Positions 48,591 to 61,094 of a stretch of 64,000 bases of DNA are shown here, piece after piece. The translations under genes and the position numbers were made by a program. Within the stretch, counting starts at the first letter, position 1; every line of letters starts with the position of its first letter. The notes under the pieces are model-generated. The model was given only the letters and a program-made list of their open reading frames with translations, was not told the DNA's origin and did no database searches. Origin of the DNA: Cyprinodon diabolis (Eukaryota > Chordata > Actinopteri > Cyprinodontiformes > Cyprinodontidae); the NCBI GenBank assembly GCA_030533445.1, contig CM060081.1:37185111-37249110 (forward strand), written 5' to 3'.

Positions 48591-51500
48591 ATGTGGTGGT
48601 TTCAGCAGGGTCTCTGCTTCCTGCCCGCCGCTTTGGTCATTTGGACGGTGGCGTCCTTCATCTTCGCCTACGTTACGGCGGTGGTACTGAGACATGTGGA
48701 TCCTCTGCTGCCTTACATCAGGTCAGAGCTTTAGAATAATAATCTGACAGTCAGGATGATGGGTGATGGAATATGTTTTTATAATTTCTTCAGAGGATGG
48801 AACATAAAATTTTAAGTGGTGGTTTTCAAATTTAGAATTCTAATGATTTTTTTTTATTCCTAGAGTCCTGCAATCTGATTCATAAAAGGGTTTTATGCAT
48901 CATCTTTGTTGGTTGTCTTTTTTGCAGTGACACAGGAACTATGGCACCAGAGAGGTGCGTGTTCGGGATCATGCTGGATGTGTCGGCCTTTTTAGGTGAA
49001 GCTAAACCTCATTCCTCATGGTGATAGGGACCTACACACCAATGGACAACCTTTTAATTTCGTCCCTTCTACATGTGTGTGACATTCGCAGGCATCGCCA
49101 CGATGTACGTGCGTTACAAACAGGTGGAGGCTCTAATCGATGAGAACGACATCAAACTCAAAAGGCTGAACCTCTTAGGGCTGGTTCTTGGGTGGATAAG
49201 CTCCTTCGGGATGTGTGTGGTGGCCAACTTTCAGGTGATTTTTGCTGTCCCAGGATCAGTTTGTGAATTCCCTGAAGTTTTTTCCCTCAGCTGAGCTCCC
49301 ATTTCTCCCTGTCTAAGCAGAAGACCACCCTGTTCTCTATGCACCTGGTGGGGGCGGTGCTGACATTCGGCGTTGGAGCGCTCTACATCGTGTTTCAGAC
49401 GGCGCTCTCGTATTTCATGCAGCCGCACATCCACAGCAAGACTGTGTATCGGGTTCGGATCGGAATTGGGGTTTGGACCATGTGCAGCATCATCAGCAGT
49501 ATCCTTAACTTCTGAAAGCACATATGTAGCGATCACATGAATGATGATGCCAATGTTTCACATGATGACTGAAATTCCTTTGGTCTTAATGAAATGTCTG
49601 TGACACAGTTTGCTTATAACTGATTAAGGTTTCAGTCCATATGCCCTTTATGTAGCATCGCTTTAAAGTCATTGGTTTTCTAGCTGATTTTAGTGAACAT
49701 GAGACACTAAAGTTGTTGTTGTTTTGCGTCTTCCTTTGTCCAACATCTATATGAAAAGTCTAGTATAAAATGACCAACCAAAATCGAGGCATAAGTTAAA
49801 AAGTTTTGTTTTAAACTGACCCAAATTATTACAAAGCACCATCCGATCGATATAAACAGAGTAGTAAAATACCAGACCAGCAGGCTCAGTTAAAACAGGC
49901 TTGCCATTTAATTCCCTTGTCATATGACATCTTTATAAATTTTTAGCTTGTGATGCAGGGTTTATTACTCTTTGACACGGAGCTATAAAACCTGTTGATT
50001 CCCCTCATTGTTGTTGGTGTAAAGAAAGAAGAGAACCACTAATCATCTGGCTTTTTTTGGTTGAGAGAGATTTCTGATTTGACCTGCTGATTACAATTTG
50101 TTTTAAATACCAAAACACTTAAAAAATATTTGCTGGAGGCTTTTTAGATAGAAGTGTTTATTTTAATTCAAACAGAAAAAAAAAAGATCTACAGATAGTC
50201 TCAGTTTATGCAGCAAAGCATTTAACCACCAAGATTTTTTTTTATAAACCCCAAAAAGTTGCATTGAAGGAGATGTTTTTTGTACTGAAAATGGTTTTTA
50301 ATTCTTAGTTTTGATGCATTTATTGGATTAATTAATTATAATCATCATTTCTGATTAATGGAAAAGCATCTGATTCTGAGCAGTCAGATTAATCAATGAT
50401 CCACTTGTATAAAATAGATACTTTCAAGTTGTTTAGATGGGATTATCAGGGAAGTGGGCCTCTTAACAACTAATCAAGTATCATTTGTTTACCAGAAAAT
50501 GAGAATTGCTCACTGAATAAGAGAGGAACCCAGAACCACATGTTTAATTTCAAGCTGTTGTCCTTAGCAGCGTGTCAGTGTTCGTGTCATCGGTCATCAT
50601 GTACAGCACGCTGTCAGGAGTGGACGTACCCCGTAAGCTGCACTGGATCCCAGGAGAACCGGTTTGTGTTTTTTGCCATTTATTGTATTTTTTCCAACAC
50701 TTTTCAACATTAATGTAGATTATGAAGTGCTTATTTATAAATATGTTTAGATAGCAGTATACACCAATGGATAATAGATCTCTAACTGAACCAGAGCAAA
50801 AATCAAATCTATATATATAATGTTGATATTAGACACAGATGAATATTAATATTTGTGCAATTCTCTCAGGGTTACGTGGCCCACATCATCAGCACTGCGT
50901 CTGAGTGGTCTCTGGCCTTCTCCTTCATCAGCTTCTTCCTCACATACATCAGGGATTTCCAGGTAGTTTGTCCTGCTGTATCACGTCTCTTTGCTGAAAC
51001 TAAAATTCAAAATCATCTGAGTTTAATCCAACAGAATGAACACCTGCAGATAACATCAGTCTAGTACGGAGCTGTCTCTATGCTATGATTTTAAACCAAT
51101 TATTCTATTATTTATTATATACATATTAGGGATGGAACGGTTTATGAAAACCGTTCGGTTCGACTGTCTCGGTTCGGTTCATGCGCTGCTCCTTTTTCTC
51201 ATGGGCGAAGCGTGTACACTCCAGAGCAGAAGGTGGCAGTACTGCGACCAAAGCCAACCACCAGCAGCAAACAAGAAGAAGAAGCGAAGCAGCGTAGCAG
51301 AAAAAAAATCAGTTGTTGTGGAGAATTGTGTGGGTATGGCGAGTGGGAAAGAACAGGAGTTGGAAGACGCGCCAGCAGCACTTTATAGGTCTGCTGTATG
51401 GGACCGCTTTGCATTTAGAGTGACCTACGATGACAGCGGAAAGAAAGTTGTGGATAAAAGTGCAACAGTGGGCAAGCATTTTGCAACATGTTTGGTTTAT

Positions 51501-53102
51501 GCTAACAGCAACATGACCAACATGTCAGGCTAACAATCAACATATATCGAACCGAACCGAAAACCGTGACCACGAAACCGTGAACCGGACCGAACCGTGG
51601 ATTTTGTGAACCGTTCCACCCCTAATACATTTGTATACCTTTGTAATTACTCTTATTTTATTTGCCCTTTCGAACAGCAGTGGTGTTCCTAACTTACTAG
51701 AGGTAAAAACAGACAAATATGGGTTGTTCAAATCACAGATATGTTTATTTTATCATAGGGAATAAAATCAAAGCATATTTACATATAAATACCTAACTTG
51801 TTTTATTTTTATTGAAAAAATACAACTTAACAAGGAATCAACAGAGATGGCAAAAGTAATCACTTTCCGTACTTAAATAAAAGTACAGATACTTTGTTAA
51901 AAAATACTCTGGTAAAAGTGGAAGTACTGATTAAACTTCTTTACTCAAGTAAAAGTAACAAAGTACAGGCGTGTAAATTTACTTAAAGTATAAAAGTAAA
52001 AGTAGAAACCACTTTTTTCATGCTGTTGCCTACATTTTAAATGGATGTCTGCCAATAGGACTAGATCTCCGTTGTGTTCATTTTCAATCATCTCGTCATC
52101 CATACTACTATGCTAACGCCACCAAGCTGCAATGATTTGCTGCGAATGAATACCGCCGAATCTGTCCATTCATCTTGTAGTGGTGCGTCAAATGCAACGT
52201 AGATTCCCATCCAATTAGATTGAATGTGGTATTGATGAAGGAAAAAATAATAACGGTAACTCCATTGAAATGATTCAAAACTAAAGTAACGAGCCAATTT
52301 TTTAAAATGTAAGGAGTAGAAAGTACAGATATTTGTATAAAAATGTAAGGAGTAGAAGTAAAAAGTCACCATAAAAATAAGTAGTAAAGTAAAGTAAAAA
52401 TATCAGAAAAATCTACTTGAGTACAGTAACAAAGTATTTGTACTTTGTTACTTCCCATCTCTGGGAATCAATCATAATTTCAAGATTCCCTTTTCATTTT
52501 TTTTATTTTGTACAAATATTTTTATTAAGAAACTTTTTAATCAAGTTTTAATTTTTTCTTCAGTTCTATAAATAAGATGAATCCTAACTCAATTCCCCAT
52601 CATTTTTAAAGACTTCCTGCACCAACTTTATTAACTTGATCAGGTATTTGTCATGTGGGGACTAAGGCTGATGAAAATCTGAAGGTTCATGACTGATTCA
52701 AACAGGTTCATGAGCACATCAGCGCTTCTTCCTGTCTACTGATGTGTCACAAGACACAATGACAAAAAAAAAAAACATGAAGCAAGTCATACTAGAGAAC
52801 ATGGTTGGGAAATTCTTCTTAAAATACCGCAGCATGTTTACGTTCTGATGAAATGATAAAGTTCAAATTTGGGACCTGCAGGCTATGGTGTTGTTAGCCC
52901 AAGAAGACACCAAGACTACTGTTGCTGCCTCTAATATCTTTTTCCATTTGTATATTTCTCTCTTTTTCCTCAGAAAATAAACTTGCGAGCCGTAGCAGTT
53001 TTGCAAAGCAACCATCTTTACGACTGGCATCATGGAGGCGGCCCATCCTCCCGTCTGAACAGACCCTCAGAAACCTCTCCCCTGCTGGGAGGAACAACAT
53101 GA
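48591..53102 (+). CDS. dram2: DNA-damage-regulated autophagy modulator 2
   Basis: DRAM2 is a lysosomal multi-pass membrane protein that promotes autophagy; loss in people causes retinal dystrophy. Coding exons: 48591-48721, 48928-48995, 49092-49234, 49321-49498, 50579-50661, 50870-50962, 52974-53102. The protein has 274 residues, close to mammalian DRAM2 (266), with about six hydrophobic segments. Landmarks are [12 protein letters not shown] at the start, [34 protein letters not shown] and [12 protein letters not shown]. The tail contains E265-T-S-P-L269-L270, an [DE]xxxL[LI] lysosomal sorting signal also present in the mammalian protein. All phases agree. The acceptor of exon 5 was chosen at GTGTCAG|TG because two AGs just upstream break the frame or the family spacing. 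Introns hold two hAT elements. Confidence 0.94.
51127..51624 (+). mobile_element. hAT deletion derivative keeping a BED-finger-like N-terminus
   Basis: The ends TAGGGATGGAACGG and CCGTTCCACCCCTA are inverted repeats, followed inward by CGGTTCGGTT motifs. Flanks ATACATAT and ATACATTT (51119-51126 and 51625-51632) match at 7 of 8 bases. The 133-codon frame at 51132-51533 contains [20 protein letters not shown] and a later YANSNMTNM, the pattern of a BED zinc finger at the N-terminus of hAT transposases. The first cysteine of the finger appears replaced. The catalytic region is absent. Confidence 0.85.
51842..52463. mobile_element. hAT-type non-autonomous element, 622 bp
   Basis: The ends are CAGAGATGGCAAAAGTA and GTTACTTCCCATCTCTG. 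A perfect 8-bp duplication GGAATCAA flanks them (51834-51841 and 52464-52471). The element is filled with AAGTAAAAGTA/TACTTGAGTAC motifs shared with 17489-18233. No coding capacity. It lies in the last dram2 intron. Confidence 0.93.
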
Positions 53103-53109
53103 CACTGTG

Positions 53110-55990
53110 CAGCTGAAGATTAATCTGCTTCGCGTCTTTGGTTCACTTGCTTTTAGCATTTTTTAAGCATGTTTTTATAAAAAATATCCAAAGACTTTTA
53201 ACAAGGTCAGGGTGCTGTGACGTCTCTCCTGTGGTTTATAATGTATATAGTAATAGTATATAGTATAGAAGCTCATGTTCAGGTTTGTCTCCCCTTCAGT
53301 AGTCTGTGGGTGGGTAAGCTGCTAAAACCATAAAAATGTCTTTGAATTGTGTTTTATAAGAGATTTCCATATGTGTGCCGTGACTAAAACCTTGGCAACC
53401 AAACAACCAGTAGCAGGAAAAGAAATGTTCTTTCTTTCTAAATTAAACTGACCATAGGAAAGCCGTTATTTAACCTGTTGCACTATTGCCCGTCAACATA
53501 TTTGCACCTTGATGTAAAACATTACTTGTTCCTAACAAAGTCATTAGCTTAGACTCTAAACAAACGTTATCTAACTTTTCTCTCATATAAAGGCAGTTAT
53601 TTCATATTTTATTGGATGGGGGTTTTCCTATCATTTAACTGGCCTTGCATTATTTTCAATATGATAATTGGATTAAACCTGTGATATACAAAGCACAAAC
53701 ATCTCTATGTTTATGTTTGTAATTAAATTGTATAAATACTTTTTCAAGCCCTGATTTGATTGATTTAAAGCTCTTAATTGATTATTATGCCATCATTTAT
53801 ATACCAGCTGTCAGTGAGGATGAGCGCTTATTTGTTTTTTCTGTTCTCCTCTGTGTCTCAGGCTCTGGCGGGTGGGTCTTTGGCTCCTCACACCTGCTAT
53901 TGAGCTTTTTTATTCAGAAACTATACTTATACAAAAATGCTCAAAAATACACCTACAGGTGTTTGGATCCTGGTCGGACTGCATTACATCTTGTTTACCA
54001 TTTCACATGGAGCGCACAGAGGATTTTTGACTATTCCTCTATGCAGGATGATTCAAAGTGACATCCTGCATCCTCTTATCTACTCCTCAGCCAGCAGGAT
54101 CTCTGTTGGATCTATAGCAGAAATCATTCTCCTTCTTCAAGACCCAATTATGAGCCATGATCTGTTTTAGAAGCAGAGGTCTCCAGATTTTTGTTTAAAA
54201 TGTTGATTCTTTCCAAAAGTTCATGATGCATTCTGACAAGGTTGTTGGGTTCATTGGATGTATAACAGACCTAGTTATGTAGGTATACATGTTTATAATG
54301 AGGTTTTGGCATCACCTTTCAGCCAGTATTTACACCTAAGTGAAAGGGATAAATTTAGTTCCACAAAATGTTTTACAAACACATTTTTTAAGATGTTCAG
54401 TGTGAGATTATGTCCCTGTGGTGCAAAATTGGTTTATTCTAAAGCTTCTTATACAATTTAACATGTATCTACATGCTAGTATAGTTAGTCTGCATCATAG
54501 TTAATCTCAGTCTAATGGGATATTCTGCAAAACTAAAACAATGGGACATAGATCAGCATTCTACTTAAAAGTTAACCCCAAGATCAGGTTTCTTTGAAAG
54601 CCGTGATTCTGTTTTCCCTTCTAGAAAGAACTGAGTATATCTGATTCAAATGAATGACACTAATAGACTGAATATTAGGCCTATTGCTGTTTAACTGTAT
54701 ATTAAGAGGCATGGACTTTTAAAATGCAAAGACTGACTTAAAACTGACCCCAGAAAGAATTATTTATTTTGCTGTAGACTGCAAGATATACATAATTTGT
54801 TTTGCACTTCCACCAAAAGAGTGGTGAACATTATTTTAATAGCTAACATTAGATATTCGTGTTTACCTATGTTAATCCTCTTGTTTATAACACATTAAGT
54901 CAGTACTCTTCTGCCTTAAAATAATGTGACACACAAGTAAGCTGAATATTTTTATTTTGTCATAAAACTATTACATCTCTATATGCAGAGCTTTTTATAT
55001 ATTTGTTTTAGCCGCGGTAATGTTCACTTTTTGGCACACAGAGTTAACATGATTCAGACTTCCCCATAAAATATCTCTTCCTAAACCTCAGCAGAGATAA
55101 TCAAATATATATATGTTACAATATATATTTCTATTAAAACCAAGGATTTGACAAGGAAACATTCAAATAAATAACCACACCGACAGCGAGAGCAGCAGCT
55201 TTGTAAAACACATCCAATTAAAATGTTTCCTGCTTGCAGCCATGTGGTGAATTAGTGAGACGTGTCAGGAGGCTGGTTCTTATTTCAGCTTCTGCTCACA
55301 AGGGGAACAGAAAGTACTCTAGGATCTCTCAGATTAACTCAAAATTAAGACTTTACTCTTCCAGTAAAACCAGACGAGACATTTCAATCTTCCGTTTAGA
55401 GCTAATTTCTATCCACACAGAATACAGGCGGCAAATGATTTCTAATAAAACAGCATTGTTTTTCTCCTTGTTGAATGTAATGTTTTGTTCACAATAAACT
55501 GCAAGAACTTGCAACAAAATTGTATGGATTAAAAGAAAACTTGAAGAGGCCCTTTAAATAAAAAAACAAAAATAGCCCAAGAGGTGGAGCACACACATAA
55601 AGTGTTATGGCACAGAAGGAAGATGCCTGAGTAAAAATCGAAAGATTCTGCGTTTGCATCAGAAACAATAATTAAAAAAATATTCATACAAACAGAGAAA
55701 CTGCATCTTAAAGAGGAAAATATGTTTTGAAGCTCAACTATCAGGAATATTTAAAGCTATTTTTACACGAGGACCTCTTTCACCACCACTAGTTAAATAA
55801 AGATATATTTATCACATTAGCTTGGCTGATTTTAGTGTCTGCGTAATAGTGGTCAGTCAGCACTAAATGGAGACTTTTTCTGCTGTGGCACATTAAAGAA
55901 AATCAAAATAAACAGTAAGCTTATTCTTAACCCTTTTTTTTTTCACTGAAGGGAAATCTGAAAGCAACGGAAATGATTTAGTCACTGAAG
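53110..55990. other. dram2 3' region and intergenic DNA
   Basis: The first part is probably the dram2 3' UTR, though no single polyadenylation signal stands out. Small frames at 53756-54170 and 55234-55497 have no splice context or recognised domain. No further gene or well-bounded element is seen. Confidence 0.45.
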
Positions 55991-55997
55991 AGCAAGA

Positions 55998-57475
55998 ACA
56001 CTGAGAAAATAAGTATTTGAACACCCGCTTATTTTTCAAGTTCTCCTGCTTAGAAATCATGAAATTGTGATCTTAGTTGCATGTCTACTGTGAGAGACAT
56101 AATCTTAAAAAAAATTTAAAAATCCAGAAATCACAATATATGATTTTTCTAGCTATTTATTTGTATGATCCAATTGCAAAAGGGTATTTGAACAGCTGTC
56201 TATCAGCTAGAATTCTGACCCTCAAAGATCTGTTAGTCTGCCTTCAAAATGTCCTCCACTTTATTTATTATCCTAAATTAGATGCACCTGTTTGATGTTG
56301 TTGGCTGCATAAAGACACCTGTCCACACAATAGAATCAGTAAGAATCCAAGACTGTCCAAAGACATTAAAGGAAAAATGGTAAACCTCCTCAATGTTGGA
56401 AACGGCTATGAGAAAATTACCAAGCAGCTTGGCAAAAAAAAGGTCCACTGATGGAGCAATCATTAGAAAAAGGAAGGTAAACATGACTGATCTTCCTCGG
56501 ACTGGAGCTCCATGCAAGATCTCACCTCATGGGGTCTCAATGATCCTAAGTAAGATGAGAAATAAGCCCAGAACTACAGGGGAGGAGCTGGTGAAAGACC
56601 TGAAAGGAGCTGGGACCACGGTTTCCAAGGTTACTGTTGGTAATACACTAAGACGTCATGGATTGAAATCATGCATGGCACAGAATTTTCCCCTGCTTAA
56701 ACCAGCACATGTTAAGGCCCGTCTTAAATTTGCCAACGACCATTTGGATGATCCAGAGGAGCCATGGGGTCAGATGAGACCAAAATAGAACTTTTTGGTC
56801 AGAATTCCACTAACTGTGTTTGGAGGAAGAGGAATGATGACAACCATCCTAAGACCACCATACCTACTGTGAAGCATGGTGGTGGTAGCATCATGCTTTA
56901 GGGTTTTTTTCTGCACATGGGACAGGGAGACTGCGCTGTATTAAGGAGAGGATCACCAGGGTTGTGTAATGCAAGATTTTAAGGAATAACCTCCTTTACT
57001 CAGAGCATTGAAGATGGTCGGACTGGATCTTCCAACATGACAATGACCCGAATGAACACAGCCAGAATAACCAAGGAGTGGCTCTGGAAGAAGCATATCT
57101 AGGTTATGGTGTTGCCTAGACAGTCTCCAGTCCTAAACCCAATAGAGAATCTTTGGAGGGAGCTCAAACTCTGTGTTTCCCAGCGACAGCCCAGAAACCT
57201 GACTGATCTAGAGAAGAAAAATTAATTGCAAACAAAGGCTACAGTACCAAATATTAACATTGATTTTCTCAGAAGTTCATATAATTATTTGCAGCTGTAA
57301 CATAGAAATAAATAGTTTAAAAGTCATATATTCTGATTTCTTTTTTTTTTTTTATTTTTTATTTTATTTTTAGATCATGTCTCTCTTAGTGGACAATCGC
57401 AGACCCCTCCATGCTTTCTAAGTTGCAGAACTTACAAAATAGCGGGGTGTAATAATTCTCATTTTCCTCACTGTA
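55998..57475 (+). mobile_element. Second Tc1/mariner copy, heavily decayed
   Basis: The left end (ACTGAGAAAATAAGTATTTG) and right end (ATTCTCATTTTCCTCACTGTA) are diverged inverted repeats of about 100 bp or more, ending on TA. A transposase remnant runs from about 56330 to 57240. The readable part at 56393-56788 has the helix-turn-helix linker ([20 protein letters not shown]) and LRRHGLKSC. Further on there are frameshifts, a stop where the family has a Trp (CTTTAGGG near 56897) and deletions. It is more diverged than the copy at 1-1414 and belongs to a different Tc1 subfamily. Confidence 0.9.
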
Positions 57476-57877
57476 GATGGTGGCAGCGATTCTGGGACCA
57501 GTGATTTTTACCTTCTTAAGCAATAAAACACCCAAATCATTTTAAAGATTTTTTTTTCTTAATTGCTAGAAATCAGCTAGAAGCTGCGGCACAAGCACAG
57601 ATGATTTTCAGCAGTTCACTTAAAGAACGAGTCTCTTTTCCTCTGAGCTTCAGGACCCTGCAGGGAGTTCCTGTTTCCCCCAGCTGACCTTATTCTGTGC
57701 AGTTTCAGTTCCTAGAGGACAATCCGCCCAGAAAGGCTCTATTAACAAAATATTAGTAGTGCTATAAGGCAACAATGGGGAGAGGATGGGCACGAAGAGG
57801 CCAACAAGCTCCAAACACAAACATTCAAAGGTGCGTCGAGTTTCACATCCAGGTCCTGAACTCTGCCCGTCTGAAGA

Positions 57878-60800
57878 CTAAAAGGTGGTGCCGTCACAGA
57901 CGATGTTCTGGGCACGTCCGGGAAACAGCTCCATCTGCCAGTATCGAGGGTCTGCATACACTGAACACCAACCCAGAGACAGAGAGACACTGGATCATTA
58001 TGTGCAGACATCTTTTAACATCCAACATTTATTCCAAATTTACATTGCAGGAATTCAGGGCTGATTAAGCCTTTAGCACCCTAATATCATGAAAATAAAT
58101 CTTTTCAACCTTAATCTAAACGATTCTGCAACATAAAACACTAATGTTTATGGTTTAAATGAGTTTTAATGTGCAGCTTCTGAAGGAGTTACCCATGTCC
58201 CCTGGTGAGAGCCAAAGGTTGAAGGAGCTACAGTGTTTCTGGCAGCGCTGAACAGGCACAACTCGGACTGTAGGCAGGCCCTCTCCCACCACCAGCCAAC
58301 CCAGCACTCTGACACCCTGAAACATTAGCAACAGAAGACAATGACGTCTCTGGATTTTACTACCTCCCAACCAAAAGAACCAACCTCCATACAAACTAGG
58401 GGGGAAAAAAGTCCCAAATCTGATCTGGATTTAGGTAATAACCATTTTAATGTCAGTAATTTTATCTCATCTATTCTTCTATGAGGTTATGTAAACAAAA
58501 CACTTGATGCTGATGAAAATTATGGATATGTTAAATGTTAGATTCTAAAAAAAATCAACAAAAACCATGCTTTGCATTTAGAGGTTATGCCTTTCAAACT
58601 TAGAGTAATTAATTTTAACCTTTTAGACCATTTCTTTTTGTTATCAATGGTACGCTCCACTAACTCCATCTTTAAAACTTCCAGTTTTAAATAGTTTTCT
58701 GTTCAACAAACTTTCTTTTTTTAGCTGTTTTGTTTGTTTTTTTTTGTGTTGCTTTAAAAAAAAAAAAAAAAAAAAAACTTTATTGCACCAACTTAGCTTC
58801 ATACAGATACACTTGCCTTGCTCTGAGAGTTTGTGCTATGGGTGACCAGGCATCGCTGCAGGACAGTCCCAGCGCTGTCCAGCAGGGGGCAGAGCTCAGC
58901 CTTTGGGAAGAGCCATCTCAACACCTTTTCTCTAATTCCAGAGCTGAACCTCCTGTAAGAACAAATTACAGTAACTAATAATCATTTTGTTAATCCATTG
59001 ATTTTTTTTTTCAATTAATCTATTAAAAATCAGATAGTAAAAGGTTTCTTAAGGTATATTTTATAGAGAATTTAACCCAGGGGAAGATGAAACTAATCCA
59101 CTTGTAAAGTTTTAGATGGAGCATTTTGATTTTTTTTTTTTTTTACTTGAATACAAAACGTTAATACTTTTTTTTTTTTTTTACAGTTTTGGTATAATTA
59201 CTGCTCTCTGTGTGGGTTGTTCTTACAGTTAATGGGAAGTTTTAGAGTCTATATACTCAAGTTAAGGATTAATAGATAACTAAATAAGCTATATATTTTT
59301 TATCAAACATAAAACAAAATGCAAAAATACATTATATGCATTCTTTTTCAATAAAAGCTAAACTGTGTTCTAACATCTATAAAGTGTGACAACAGCTTTT
59401 CTTCTTCTCTGGTCTTAAATGGTCTAGAAGTGTTCAGATTGGGACAATGCTGCTGAACATCCTGAGCTATGATGGAAGGGTTTAGACCAAAGCATATCCG
59501 GGTGTTAGATGGCCTCAGATTCCTACCAGAGCAGAGTGAAGTTGGCGGGTCCCTGAGGAAGGCCCAGGTTGTCGTTATGCAGGCCGCCGTCCTCCTCAAG
59601 CAGAATAGACATGGAGCCTGAATGGGCCAAGTAGAGCTCCTCCAGCTGCTGGCGCTGGATGCTGAGAGACTCGCCACCCTGCAGGGAACAAGGTTGATGT
59701 GAACAGAAAACTGTCTAGATTTATAGGAAAACATCTAATGACAACATGTAATAGCTTTTTATTTTATTTCATATGATTACTGTGAAATATTAAAAAGCGG
59801 GGTTTAAAAAAAACAACAGTAAAGATCAGTAAAATGTCTCAAATTGTCCTCTAAAAAAATGGAAAACCAACTTTTAAACTATTTCTTCTTCTGGGGTTTT
59901 ACCGAAAAATTAAACTAAAGATTATTCAGAAAATTTTTGGGGAAAATATCCTTCAAGATAAATTTTTTGAGATTTTCAGATTTGAACAGATTTGGACTCA
60001 AAAAGTGGTTGAAATATCCAATAGGAGCAACAGGCCCACGCTCAGAAGGCAGCACTTAATCAAATAGAGCTCTGACCTTCAGCAGGACCAGCTGTGGTCC
60101 CCGTCGCAGAGTCACAGTCCCCCTGAGGCTCTCCGGGACTTCCAGCACAGAGGAGATCTCTGCACATCCGGAGCAGTTAACCAGACTCTGCCTGAGAGAA
60201 CCGGCACTCCACCACTCATGGAAACCTGCCACAGAAATGAAAAACAAGACTTAATGGTATGTAAAAAACCTCTGGCTGATGTTCATGTATCAACAAGCTA
60301 AAGCTTATCGGTCTACATTTGGTTCTTAAATCTTTTCTGAATGGATAATCCCATTATTAAAAGATTTCTTAAGATAAAACTAAAAAGATGCTGCAGTTTT
60401 AAAGAATTTTGATGGATCAAGCATGGCTTTTTATAAATAAATTCTACTAAAATTTTAAGTTAGCAGAAAACCTCAGACACTGTTCAGATGTTTTTATAGT
60501 TCTGTGAATCAGGATGCAAAAGCTGTTTGTAATAAAGGAGGATCGGACCGTTCCAAGGCCTCCAGGAGGCAGCAGTGTTCCTCACCTTGCAGGTTGTACT
60601 TCTTGGCAATAGGAAGGGAGAGGAGGCGGACGTGGCTGAGAGGGGACGACCAGTTGCAGCAGCCCAGATTCACCAGTCCCAGCTGGGAGGAGCTCTGTGG
60701 GTAGGTGAAGGCCAGCACCACAACCAGCAGGAAGCCCACAGCCAACAGAAACTGAACCAAGACAAAGAGATTAAAACGCTGAAAAAACACAGAGCAGGAA

Positions 60801-61019
60801 TTTCACATCTGGTTTAGTTTTTATTTCCACCTTGATGGTGGCTCTAAGAAGGGGGAACTGTGGAGGCTCTCTCCTGGGTTCGTTGGTCTCCAGGACCTGC
60901 TTGATGAACCTCTCGATCTCCCTCTCTGACATGCCGTAGCGGTAACCCGACTGCCGGAGGATGTCGATGCTCTCAGACAGTTTGTCGTAGATACATGGCT
61001 CGCTCGACACCGTCCCCAT
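57878..61019 (-). CDS. C6orf89 (bombesin-receptor-activated protein) homolog
   Basis: Single-pass type II-like membrane protein. The mammalian relative has been reported in Golgi and cytoplasm and linked to bombesin-receptor signalling; its biochemical role is unsettled. Coding exons on the minus strand: 61019-60831, 60751-60586, 60225-60077, 59678-59527, 58952-58847, 58316-58193, 57960-57878. The protein has 322 residues (mammalian about 347). The N-terminus reads YDKLSESIDILRQSGYRYGM, then FIKQVLETNEPRR and PPQFPLL. A membrane segment covers about 64-80. Landmarks after it are SHVRLLSLPIAKKY, FHEWW, NCSGC, SIQRQQLEELYLAHSGSM, GPANFTLLW, RCQKHC, LSPGDM and the C-terminal NIVCDGTTF. All GT-AG junctions and phases agree. 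Start ATG 61019 was chosen because the in-frame extension upstream lacks an ATG. Confidence 0.9.
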
Positions 61020-61094
61020 AGTGACAGCAGCTTTATGGTCCAACGCGTCAGTCTTCAGCTGGTGCAGGGGAGCAGGATCATGGCGTCATCTCAC
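61020..61094 (-). promoter_or_regulatory. 5' leader exon of the C6orf89 homolog with two overlapping upstream ORFs
   Basis: The acceptor TTATCAG|GTGAG opens the exon at 61094. Two short upstream frames precede the main start: ATG at 61089 (3 codons, ending at 61078) and ATG at 61081 (8 codons, ending at 61055). They overlap by ATGA. Such leaders usually reduce translation of the main frame. Confidence 0.6.

Noticed and set aside
53756..54170. Overlapping frames of 101 and 77 codons after dram2
   Set aside because: There is no family resemblance, the two frames overlap out of phase, and the region looks like 3' UTR or intergenic DNA.
57742..58068. Frames of 89 and 97 codons on both strands
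   Set aside because: They are shadows over the last exon of the C6orf89 homolog; the true frame there is only 27 codons after the acceptor.
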